From the NCBI GenBank assembly GCA_023362775.1, contig JALMGJ010000006.1, positions 3,012,001 through 3,076,000 of the forward strand: a DNA stretch of 64,000 nucleotides, given 5' to 3'. Positions 38,266-40,350 of the stretch are shown here, in pieces. The stretch is from Charina bottae (lineage: Eukaryota > Chordata > Lepidosauria > Squamata > Charinaidae). A program made the translations under genes and the position numbers. The notes below the pieces were generated by a model. The model was not told where the DNA came from. It saw only the letters and a list, made by a program, of their open reading frames with translations, and did no database searches. Numbering within the stretch: position 1 is the first letter of the stretch; each line of letters opens with the position of its first letter.

Positions 38266-38297
<32 letters not shown>

Positions 38298-38327
38298 AAC
38301 AACCGCCGCAGGGCTGGGCGCCGCCAT
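5784..38327 (-). CDS. ZC3HC1: ZC3HC1 (NIPA) gene, ten coding exons, whole span
   Basis: ZC3HC1/NIPA is a nuclear-envelope and nuclear-basket protein that binds TPR; it was first described as an F-box-like partner of ALK and cyclin B1. Exons, 5' to 3' on the minus strand: 38327-38146, 35854-35743, 34844-34694, 33186-33103, 31587-31460, 26959-26793, 24961-24742, 23030-22812, 8772-8572, 5852-5784. They sum to 1533 nt including the stop (510 aa; human about 502) and all phases match. Two BIR-like zinc modules are visible. The first is C129-x2-C132 with H164-x3-C168 (exons 3-4). The second is C288-x2-C291 with H435-x3-C439 (exons 7 and 9), with the Arg/Ser-rich linker of exon 8 between. A polyalanine tract in exon 1 and an AT-AC intron 2 are unusual. 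Assignment is by recalled similarity to the human protein across all ten exons. Confidence 0.96.
5853..6369. other. ZC3HC1 intron 9, part without recognised features
   Basis: No repeat family or coding sequence recognised. Confidence 0.4.
6370..6450 (+). mobile_element. CR1-type LINE 3' tail
   Basis: Short 3' end with TTGTAACCCGCCCAGAGTCC and GGGAGATGGGCGGGGAATAA, then (ATAA)n. Confidence 0.7.
6640..7690 (+). repeat. tRNA-SINE with internal 102-bp tandem expansion (8 extra units)
   Basis: SINE head (TAGTGGTTAAGGCAACGGGC) and SINE 3' end (AGTATTAGGTATGTTCGCC, then A-rich) enclose eight extra copies of an internal 102-bp segment. Because 102 is divisible by 3, both strands stay open (270 aa and 191 aa), but these frames are shadows of the repeat. 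Unit boundaries fall at ACCAGGAG, which occurs at both ends of the unit and suggests slippage or unequal exchange there. Confidence 0.88.
7926..7968. repeat. GT/CCGT/CCAT microsatellite
   Basis: (GT)n passing into (CCGT)n and (CCAT)n. Confidence 0.9.
8165..8264. mobile_element. degenerate palindromic hAT MITE
   Basis: GTTCCTCAACCTCAGC to AAGGTTGAGAAACATTG; the central part of the left arm is lost. Confidence 0.7.
8572..8772 (-). CDS. ZC3HC1: ZC3HC1 coding exon 9 (second zinc module, H-x3-C)
   Basis: 201 nt, phase 0 at both ends, CTGACAG acceptor and GTGAG donor. It encodes [16 protein letters not shown]435 and C439 complete the second zinc module whose cysteines lie in exon 7, 16 kb away in the genome. 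Confidence 0.95.
9240..9370 (+). mobile_element. CR1-type LINE 3' tail with (AAATG)n
   Basis: GTAAACCGCCCAGAGTCACTC and GGGAGATGGGCAG end, followed by a pentanucleotide AAATG microsatellite grown from the tail. Confidence 0.75.
9757..9880. mobile_element. palindromic hAT MITE, left end short
   Basis: Long inverted repeat centred near 9815 with the AACTCCCAGAATTCCCCAGC arm and its complement; right end GTTGAGAAACACTG. Confidence 0.8.
10588..10634. repeat. (CATA)n microsatellite
   Basis: About 12 CATA units. Confidence 0.95.
10630..10960 (+). mobile_element. tRNA-derived SINE with A and B boxes
   Basis: TGGCTCAGCGGTTAAG (A box), GGTTCGAGACC (B box, 10696-10706), body with AAGCATGCAAATGCAAGTAG, and 3' end GAGTCGGACACGACTG resembling BovB 3' ends, implying mobilisation by BovB. 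Related copies occur at 25668-25890 and 41905-42240. Confidence 0.82.
11125..11225 (-). mobile_element. Penelope-like element terminal fragment
   Basis: GTGGAGTCCTTGGTGCTGTC, TTGTTGTTTTCTTGCAGACG and TTTCATTGCCAGACTAGGCA match, in reverse, the sequence at 20650-20735 that follows the GIY-YIG frame. Confidence 0.7.
11389..11455. repeat. purine-rich (GGGA/GGAA)n repeat
   Basis: Interrupted GGGA/GGAA tract; a second short GGGA tract lies at 11516-11540. Confidence 0.9.
11795..12430 (+). mobile_element. CR1-like LINE non-coding segment
   Basis: AGGAAAGGACCTCGGAGGCC, TCTGGTTCAACCCCCTGC and GTTTGAAGACCTC resemble the widespread amniote CR1-type 'grouped in hundreds' module. Partial copies at 26185-26240 and 32015-32110. 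Confidence 0.55.
12431..13070. other. ZC3HC1 intron 8, nothing recognised
   Basis: No repeat boundary or coding frame supported. Confidence 0.35.
13075..13200 (-). mobile_element. CR1-type LINE 3' tail
   Basis: AGCCGCCCATCTCAC..GACTCTGGGCAGCTTAC, minus orientation, then A-rich remnant. Confidence 0.6.
13202..13400. mobile_element. mariner-like MITE, half copy
   Basis: Starts TACAGGTAGTCCTTGCTTAAC and runs through the CACATGATCATAATTT block; the other terminus is missing. Same family as 23214-23656. Confidence 0.7.
13484..16705 (-). mobile_element. near full-length RTE-BovB LINE with intact ORF
   Basis: About 3.2 kb in ZC3HC1 intron 8, in the same orientation as the gene. The 5' UTR-like end includes a CAAGGTAACGATC string typical of BovB; the 3' end finishes CTGAACGAATAAACAAC. 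Clear target duplications were not found. It lies next to the 3'-most visible part of an older LINE. Confidence 0.92.
13490..16522 (-). CDS. BovB ORF: APE endonuclease plus reverse transcriptase, 1010 aa, uninterrupted
   Basis: Apurinic-endonuclease signatures in order: [10 protein letters not shown] (about residue 74), [33 protein letters not shown] and SSDHELL. These are followed by reverse-transcriptase motifs [43 protein letters not shown] (about 655), [14 protein letters not shown] and LRYADDTTL (about 754). A C-terminal domain has [14 protein letters not shown] and ends [10 protein letters not shown]. The catalytic motifs I can check are all present and there is no stop or frameshift, so the copy looks recent and perhaps competent. 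This is a transposon gene, not a host gene. Confidence 0.93.
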   Translation of the reverse strand: MDQYNQRYVGIPSEDGTPRSEDGQNATGEEQRIRSNSPRCDDAASSKPKGRLAADGAGGERRIRCSKDQHTIGSWNVRSMSQGKLDVVIGEMSRLNIDILGVSELKWTGMGHFTSDDHQIYYCGQEDHRRNGVAFIINNKVAKAVLGYNPKNDRMISIRIQGKPFNITVIQIYAPTTDAEEAEVDQFYEDLQHLLDNTPKRDVIFITGDWNAKVGSQTTPGITGKHGLGEQNEAGHRLIEFCQDNSLCITNTLFQQPKRRLYTWTSPDGRHRNQIDYILCSQRWRTSIQSVKTRPGADCSSDHELLIAKFRIRLKRIGKTHRSVRYELTNIPKEYAVEVKNRFKGLDLVDRVPEELWTEVRNIVQEAATKNVPKKKKTKKARWLSAETLEVAQERRKAKGNSDRGRYAQLNAKFQRLARRDKELFLNKQCAEVEEDNRIGRTRDLFQKIRNIGGKFQAKMGMIKNKDGKDLTEAEEIKKRWQEYTEDLYRKDNNIGDSCDGVVSELEPDILKSEVEWALRSIANNKAAGDDGIPAELFKILQDDAVKVMHAICQQIWKTQEWPSDWKKSTYIPIPKKGSTKECSNYRTVALISHASKVMLKILQGRLQQFMERELPDVQAGFRKGRGTRDQIANIRWIMEKAREFQKNIYFCFIDYSKAFDCVDHNRLWQVLGGMGIPSHLVCLLRNLYNDQVATVRTEHGTTDWFKIGKGVRQGCILSPYLFNLYAEHIMRHAGLEESKAGVKIAGRNINNLRYADDTTLMAESEEELRSLMTKVKEESAKAGLQLNLKKTKIMATSLIDDWQIEGGKVEAVTDFVFLGAKITADADCSQEIRRRLLLGRRAMANLDKIVKSRDITLTTKVRIVKAMVFPVVTYGCESWTIRKAERRKIDAFELWCWRKILRVPWTARRSNQSILQEIKPDCSLEGMILKAKLKYFGHIMRRRDTLEKKLMLGKVEGKRKRGRPRARWMDGILEVTDSTMGELGMVTADRKLWRGLVHEVTKSRKRLNE
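16710..17650 (-). mobile_element. old APE-type LINE, reverse-transcriptase half (degenerate)
   Basis: On the minus strand, short frames show a linker-like [19 protein letters not shown], and further down a decayed RT motif GVR..C..., then [13 protein letters not shown]. Frames are broken. The endonuclease half is at 18690-19110, separated by a BovB insertion. The clade is uncertain. Confidence 0.5.
17659..17793. mobile_element. palindromic hAT MITE with 8-bp target duplication
   Basis: Inverted-repeat element flanked on both sides by CTTTAGAG. Termini CAGGGGTCCCCAACC and GGTTGAGGAACACTG. Confidence 0.85.
17966..18690 (+). mobile_element. 5'-truncated BovB copy
   Basis: Encodes [20 protein letters not shown] through KVEGKRKRG, then a stop: CGA to TGA in the conserved GRPRARW block near 18543. 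It interrupts the older minus-strand LINE. Confidence 0.9.
18691..19110 (-). mobile_element. old APE-type LINE, endonuclease half (degenerate)
   Basis: Minus-strand fragments show a GDMNE-like endonuclease motif followed by [16 protein letters not shown], resembling the NENGxRLVxxCxExxL block of LINE endonucleases. Frames are broken. Confidence 0.45.
19164..19520. mobile_element. hAT-like element with G-rich 64-bp minisatellite
   Basis: Left end CAGTCCCCAACCTTTTTGGC and a CAATTTTTCCATGGACTGGG block that recurs at 19470. Between them a 64-bp unit (GGGGCGGGGTTTGCAGG...) repeats about 3.3 times with starts near 19241, 19305, 19369 and 19433. Confidence 0.75.
19824..20740 (+). mobile_element. 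Penelope-like retroelement fragment with inverted-repeat head
   Basis: Begins with a 55-bp inverted repeat (arms about 19826-19880 and 19921-19975, TTGTGGGTCTTCCGGGCTG type). It contains the endonuclease frame below and ends with CCTCTGCAAGAAAACAACAA. The RT core of Penelope elements is absent, so the copy is 5'-truncated or rearranged. Confidence 0.8.
19970..20653 (+). CDS. Penelope GIY-YIG endonuclease domain (transposon, partial)
   Basis: Part of an open frame running from 19724. [20 protein letters not shown] gives the GIY and YIG-equivalent (YVG) motifs. [11 protein letters not shown] carries the catalytic Arg, and [11 protein letters not shown] carries the metal-binding Glu. The tail is Asn/Gln/Pro-rich and ends at a stop. 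CxxC before the YVG is typical of Penelope endonucleases. No RT domain is attached. Confidence 0.82.
   Translation, partial: TATNRLLQPHGITVAHKPTKTLQNIVSNPKDPVAQEEKTGVIYNIQCKDCSSHYVGQTGRRLAERIHKHQLAVRRHDENSLISQHMDRLNHTFNWETVSILNQAKCKNAGEFLEAWHSDKAAINRHIEVNNIYIPFKRDNRKAKRPEHLLASNQNPDRQRLTPGLAPDEQSNSTVYPNQGTINSVNQPSSKQQPNQGTPKGRTTPPPTQAGQAMGYKQRASPTPFLH
20800..22660 (+). mobile_element. L1 LINE 3' end
   Basis: ORF2 C-terminal pieces: [53 protein letters not shown], then [16 protein letters not shown] and [16 protein letters not shown]. These are L1 hallmarks in several frames. An AATAAA at 22635-22640 and an A-rich end follow. Antisense to ZC3HC1. Confidence 0.85.
21140..21216 (-). mobile_element. 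CR1-type LINE tail nested in L1
   Basis: 76-bp TTTATTGATTTTATTTATTT..GGGGACTCTGGGCAG insertion that splits the L1 ORF between LLQD and RRGGLGL. Confidence 0.65.
22812..23030 (-). CDS. ZC3HC1: ZC3HC1 coding exon 8 (Ser/Arg-rich linker, NLS)
   Basis: 219 nt, phase 0 at both ends. It encodes [13 protein letters not shown] and a basic [14 protein letters not shown] block matching the nuclear-localisation region of human ZC3HC1. It is GC-rich relative to the surrounding repeats, and an L1 3' end finishes about 150 bp from its donor. Confidence 0.94.
23214..23656. mobile_element. mariner-like MITE, complete
   Basis: Terminal inverted repeats ACAGGTAGTCCTCGCTTAAT and its complement ending CGAGGACTACCTGT, flanked by TA. 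The interior is rich in AAGTGAGTC/GATCACGTGAC blocks. No ORF. Confidence 0.82.
23740..24050. repeat. dispersed repeat, family unknown
   Basis: Contains CTTAGCTGGGTACTCATTTT and GAAGGATGGAAGGCTGAATT, strings I recognise as dispersed in reptile DNA without being able to name the family. Confidence 0.4.
24742..24961 (-). CDS. ZC3HC1: ZC3HC1 coding exon 7 (second zinc module, C-x2-C)
   Basis: 220 nt from a CCCCAG acceptor to a GTACG donor. It contains [16 protein letters not shown] (C288 and C291), then a linker ending in [11 protein letters not shown], colinear with human. The linker is less conserved than the zinc-binding part. Confidence 0.94.
25157..25400. mobile_element. old hAT fragment
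   Basis: CCAGAGCTTTCCAAACTTTTC and GTTGGTGACACACTTTTTAG, with a partial internal duplication of GCACAAGGCAGGCACTAGGA (about 25240 and 25297). Confidence 0.65.
25491..25592. mobile_element. hAT MITE with deleted left arm, palindromic target duplication
   Basis: Flanked by CCTTAAGG on both sides; right arm complete (GGGGAATTCTGGGAGTTGAA), left arm mostly missing. Confidence 0.75.
25668..25890 (-). mobile_element. tRNA-derived SINE, truncated
   Basis: Minus-strand copy of the 10630-10960 SINE: 3' end AGTCGTGTCCGACTCTAGGG, body ACTTGCATTTGCATGCTTTC; head truncated. Confidence 0.8.
26432..26750. mobile_element. hAT element with near-perfect target duplication
   Basis: CAGCCTTTCTCAACCTTTTG to GGTCGAGAAACCTTGC, flanked by GTCTAGAG and CTCTAGAG. 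Non-autonomous. Ends about 40 bp from ZC3HC1 exon 6. Confidence 0.75.
26793..26959 (-). CDS. ZC3HC1: ZC3HC1 coding exon 6
   Basis: 167 nt from a TTCTCAG acceptor to a GTATG donor (phase 2). It begins [14 protein letters not shown], has an acidic Glu run longer than I recall in human, then [13 protein letters not shown], a conserved family block at the start of the second zinc module. Confidence 0.94.
27190..27680 (-). mobile_element. CR1/L2-type LINE 3' end
   Basis: Minus frame encodes [20 protein letters not shown]; 3' tail AGCTGCCCATCTCAC..GACTCTGGGCGG at the low-coordinate end. Confidence 0.75.
27690..28206 (+). mobile_element. CR1/L2-type LINE 3' end
   Basis: Frame 27703-28044 encodes [14 protein letters not shown], then [20 protein letters not shown] and [18 protein letters not shown], the best-preserved CR1/L2 C terminus in the window. 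The 3' end ACCGCCCAGAGTTCC leads into a microsatellite. It is head-to-head with the copy at 27190-27680. Confidence 0.82.
28207..28360. repeat. compound (AATG)n-(AAGC)n microsatellite
   Basis: About 18 AATG units switch abruptly to about 20 AAGC units. Produces repetitive open frames on both strands that are not genes. Confidence 0.95.
28400..28765 (+). mobile_element. diverged CR1/L2-type LINE 3' end
   Basis: [20 protein letters not shown] is the decayed equivalent of [17 protein letters not shown]; tail GTGAGCCGCCCAGAGTTGG. Confidence 0.65.
29055..29405. mobile_element. mariner-like MITE, right end lost
   Basis: ACAGATAGTCTTCACTTAAC left end and CACAGTCACATGATCGCGGT block of the 23214-23656 family. 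Confidence 0.75.
29430..30830 (-). mobile_element. putative LTR of a Gypsy-like retroelement, carrying its own ORF
   Basis: On the minus strand a block with several CCAAT/ATTGG boxes (30520-30650) and a TATA-like GAATAAAAAGCC (near 30470) precedes a 265-aa Pro/Ala/Thr-rich frame (30504-29707), followed by AATAAAG near 29700 and a TCTGACTT-type U5-like stretch. Ends are not defined: no clear TG..CA termini or target duplication were found. It could equally be a non-autonomous retroposon. Confidence 0.45.
30830..31217 (-). mobile_element. retroelement-derived frame ending in a basic tail
   Basis: Acidic/Pro-rich sequence followed by [20 protein letters not shown] and a stop, directly before the putative LTR, as a 3' coding end would sit. 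Not similar to any host protein I know. The start lies in or beyond a MITE, so the frame is truncated. Confidence 0.4.
31219..31336. mobile_element. palindromic hAT MITE
   Basis: Inverted repeat with AACTCCCAGAATACTCCAGC arms centred near 31264; one end reads GGTGAGGAACCCTG. Confidence 0.8.
31460..31587 (-). CDS. ZC3HC1: ZC3HC1 coding exon 5
   Basis: 128 nt with a GGCTAG acceptor and a GTAAGC donor, ending in phase 0 at ...DDLKSM. It encodes [20 protein letters not shown], colinear with the human segment ending ...LRPEDLKTM that was once called F-box-like. Confidence 0.95.
31588..32410. other. ZC3HC1 intron 4, left part
   Basis: A short CR1-like module near 32015-32110 (GAACTGGAAAGGACCTTACG); otherwise nothing recognised. 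Confidence 0.4.
32419..32817. mobile_element. mariner-like MITE, complete
   Basis: TACAGGTAGTCCTCAACTTA to AGTCGAGGACTACCTGTA inverted termini. Confidence 0.82.
33103..33186 (-). CDS. ZC3HC1: ZC3HC1 coding exon 4 (first zinc module, C part)
   Basis: 84 nt with a TTTCTAG acceptor and a GTAAG donor, phase 1 in and out. It encodes [11 protein letters not shown], giving H164 and C168 of the first zinc module and the following FWPDSP motif characteristic of the family. Confidence 0.95.
33190..34100. other. ZC3HC1 intron 3, nothing recognised
   Basis: No coding or repeat structure supported. Confidence 0.35.
34105..34302 (+). mobile_element. tRNA-SINE, head-truncated, with A-rich tail
   Basis: CATCTGGGTGACTTTGGGCC, CTAGGAAGAAGGCAAGGGCA and GTCAAGACTGACGTGAAGGC, then poly(A). 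Confidence 0.8.
34515..34579. mobile_element. mariner-like MITE terminus
   Basis: Ends TAAGTCGAGGACTACCTGTA; only about 65 bp kept. Confidence 0.7.
34694..34844 (-). CDS. ZC3HC1: ZC3HC1 coding exon 3 (first zinc module, N part)
   Basis: Begins [20 protein letters not shown], colinear with human. It carries C129 and C132 of the first C3HC/BIR-like finger. The 3' splice site is AC rather than AG, with TTCCTTAAT just upstream. The donor is GTAAGAG in phase 1. Confidence 0.95.
34845..35742 (-). other. ZC3HC1: ZC3HC1 intron 2: U12-type AT-AC intron
   Basis: 898 bp. It starts ATATCCTTTT (U12 5' splice-site consensus) and ends AC. TTCCTTAAT (U12 branch-site consensus TTCCTTRAY) has its branch adenosine about 9 nt before the 3' splice site. 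Flanking exons join in frame as ...[13 protein letters not shown], colinear with human [13 protein letters not shown]. Confidence 0.88.
35743..35854 (-). CDS. ZC3HC1: ZC3HC1 coding exon 2
   Basis: A normal AG acceptor (TTTCAG) precedes 112 nt that enter in phase 2 and leave in phase 0. The product contains the conserved [14 protein letters not shown] block. The exon is followed directly by ATATCCTTTT, a consensus U12-type AT-AC 5' splice site. No GT donor gives the conserved continuation; the nearest GT would add about eight unrelated residues. Confidence 0.93.
35855..36650. other. ZC3HC1 intron 1, right-hand repeats not resolved
   Basis: A CR1-like fragment (GGGGCCTTTAAGGCCATTCA near 36017) and unassigned sequence; no coding frame. 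Confidence 0.35.
36655..36790 (+). mobile_element. tRNA-SINE, diverged
   Basis: GATGACTCTGGACCAGTCAT and CTCTCAGCCCAACCTACTCA blocks. Confidence 0.6.
37560..37715. mobile_element. CR1-type LINE tails with (ATC)n
   Basis: A minus-oriented tail (GGCCGCCCATCGCACCACGG) and a plus-oriented tail (TGCCCAGAGTCGCTCTTTGA) surround an (ATC)n tract at 37615-37647. Confidence 0.65.
37715..37936 (-). mobile_element. tRNA-SINE, near complete
   Basis: Reverse copy: 3' end CACCTTTTTTAATTACAACTC, body AACAACAACCCTGTGAGGTG and ACCCATCCGGCTTTCATGCC, head CACTAGACCAAACTGGC. Confidence 0.85.
38146..38327 (-). CDS. ZC3HC1: ZC3HC1 coding exon 1
   Basis: Starts at the ATG inside a CAAGATGGCGGC element and ends at a GTGAG donor in phase 2. 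It encodes an Ala-rich N terminus with about 12 consecutive Ala, then the conserved [17 protein letters not shown] block seen in human ZC3HC1. The Ala run is a GCG/GCC trinucleotide repeat and is not in the human protein as I recall it. Confidence 0.95.
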
Positions 38328-38331
38328 CTTG
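38320..38331 (-). promoter_or_regulatory. ZC3HC1: TISU / YY1 element at the ZC3HC1 start codon
   Basis: CAAGATGGCGGC matches the TISU consensus SAASATGGCGGC exactly, with the ATG being the initiation codon. TISU elements are known to combine YY1-dependent transcription with scanning-independent initiation on very short 5' UTRs. Confidence 0.75.
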
Positions 38332-38460
38332 ATCCTTCGGTAGAAAGCTTCCCCGCCGCGGAAGGCCGGAAACGGAAGTTCCGGGGAGCGTTCGTTCCGG
38401 CCTCCCGCTGCCGTCCCTTTCTGCCCCGTTGCACAAAAAGGCATGGGGCTTGAGAGCGGG

Positions 38461-39439
38461 CTGGCGGGCGAGGTACAGTGAAAAAAGCTTCCCCCAACTT
38501 GGTTGACCCCCAATGCACTGGACTGCACATGCCAACCTTTTCCAGCCCTGCCTATGAATTTCTGGGAACGGCAGTTCAACACGCCCGGAGGGCACCCGAT
38601 TGGGGAAGGCGCCTGGTTTAGAACAGGATCGAGGCGGGACGTTCCGACAAGCCGGTTCTACGCCGCAGGTTGGTCCTTGGAGGGCGACAGGGTCTTCTCT
38701 ACACGTGTACATCTCTGCTGTAGTTCTGAATCCGCTTCCTGGCTTGGTCTCCAGGGAAGCAACGCCAAGATCGGGGAGCCACCTCGAAGGAATCGTGTTG
38801 ATGATGAATGAGGGTTATATTTCTCTCGGACGCTATGCAGTTGCATTTTTGTAGCTATTAATATAATTGTTTTTGCTTGTAATATTGTTCGGCTATGTAA
38901 ATTGGTTAAATGAATGCCTGCCTGCCTGCCTGCCTGCCTGATCTGCAGCTTTTCAGCGTCTCCTCTGGAGGCGGACAAACTAAAGTCCCCCAAACCCCCG
39001 TTGCGCGTTAAAATGCGAGAGCATCCTACGAAGAGGTCAACCTTGCACGAGTTCAAGAGGGGGCGGGGGGGGAGTTACCATGGTCAAAAATAAAATAGGC
39101 AACAGCCCCTTCCTGAGCAAGAAAGCTTCAGCTTCTGGCTTGGCCAGTTAAACGGGGTTCGATTAAGAAAGGATCTTTCAGGCCGGGTTGCCTGCACGTG
39201 CTGAAACCCATTTTCTGGATTCACACAATTCACTGAACAGTAAACTACCCGCACAGGGGAGCGCGCACCACAAAGAACCGACGGTCGCCCCTGGCTGGTG
39301 GGAGACTCAACTCACTGAGACCTTGGAGAGGCGATTTAAAGTCTGCCTTTCCAACCTGTTGCTTTTCCAATGTGGTCACTAATTCCCATCATCCCCAGCC
39401 ACTGGCTGCGGAAGACAAAGTTGGACTGCAGAAATCTGA
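38461..39439. other. interval between the two promoters
   Basis: About 1 kb between the CpG-rich blocks. It holds a short CCTG tandem run (38922-38941) and no other recognisable repeat or coding sequence. Confidence 0.5.
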
Positions 39440-40350
39440 GATGCAACACATTCCCAGATGATTTCAGTGCTATGGTCCATTCGCCGCCGAGTCTCCTCAA
39501 AATTGTACTTTGCGGCTAGGGGCATCCCTATCGCAGAACTACAACCCCCAACAGCCCCTGGGAAGAGGACGCGAGAAGCCTTTCTGGCTTCGATTGCTTC
39601 TGCCTGCCCCCCGTGCTGACGCCGGGACGGGCACGCCGCGAGAAGCGGAGGGAGGATTGGCAAGCCGCTTCTCCTGCCGGTCACGTGGTGCCGCCTGTGT
39701 GGTCAACGCAACGGCTCTCTATGGTAATTCGCCCTCCCCTTTCGCCTCGCCAGGGCGCCCTCAACAAGCGCGCCTCCGATTGGCTGGCGCAGGGCAGGAG
39801 CGAGGCTGATTGGCCGCGCGCGGGGGACCCCGCTCTGCCCCCCGTCGCGCTCCCTTGAGGCGGCTGAGGTGGCCTCCGCTCGTCGGCCGTTGGGGGACGC
39901 GGGGCCAGGTCGGGACGGCGGCGGCGGGGAGCATGTCTGCGGCCGACGGAGAGGGCTGGGACGGCAACCGGCAGCGCGGAGGGGGCAGCGGCGACGGCCC
40001 GGCGGCCCAAGCCCCGCCCGGGGGGCTGCTCAACCGCTTCGTCCGTCTCCCGCCCGGCCCCGGACGTGGCGGTGAGTGAGAGGGAGGCCCTGGCCGGGGG
40101 GCCTTCATTGCTCGTTTGCCTCTTGGCTTTCTAGGCCCGCTCCCCCTCGCCACGACACCCCTGCGAGGTAGGCTGGGCCGGGCGAGACCGGCCCAAAGTC
40201 CCCCAGGGAGCGCCCGCGGCTTTGCTGGGGTTGGGACCCGGCGCTCCCTCGCCCCCGGCCTTCTCCAGCGGGGCCCCGTGAGGGCTGCTCGTGCCTCTTG
40301 GGCCAGGAAAGGTGGGCGGGGAGGGGAGCTTCCTTGCTCCAGGCCACTTT
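39440..40350. promoter_or_regulatory. CpG island and KLHDC10 promoter
   Basis: Strongly CpG-rich stretch around KLHDC10 exon 1. Two inverted CCAAT boxes (GATTGG at 39778-39783 and 39808-39813) and an E-box CACGTG (39682-39687) lie 120-250 bp upstream of the start codon. No TATA box is seen. The transcription start is inferred to lie between 39815 and 39930. Confidence 0.7.
39933..40071 (+). CDS. KLHDC10: KLHDC10 coding exon 1
   Basis: ATG at 39933 gives MSAADGEGWDGNRQRGGG, like the human MSAA..GWDRNRRRGGG start, followed by Gly-rich sequence and LLNRFVRL (human QLNRFVQL). Donor G|GTGAGTGAG, phase 1. This start is chosen over the upstream in-frame codons because of that similarity. Confidence 0.93.

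Larger units (their letters stand above)
38010..38460. promoter_or_regulatory. CpG-rich ZC3HC1 promoter and first exon
   Basis: High G+C with many CpGs around ZC3HC1 exon 1. An ETS-type CGGAAG core lies at 38373-38378, about 45 bp upstream of the start codon. Together with the KLHDC10 CpG island 1.1 kb away it forms a head-to-head promoter interval. Confidence 0.7.

Noticed and set aside
38142..38712. Several overlapping frames of 100-180 aa around 38.1-38.7 kb
   Set aside because: Only the ZC3HC1 exon 1 frame has protein similarity; the rest are GC-rich shadows.
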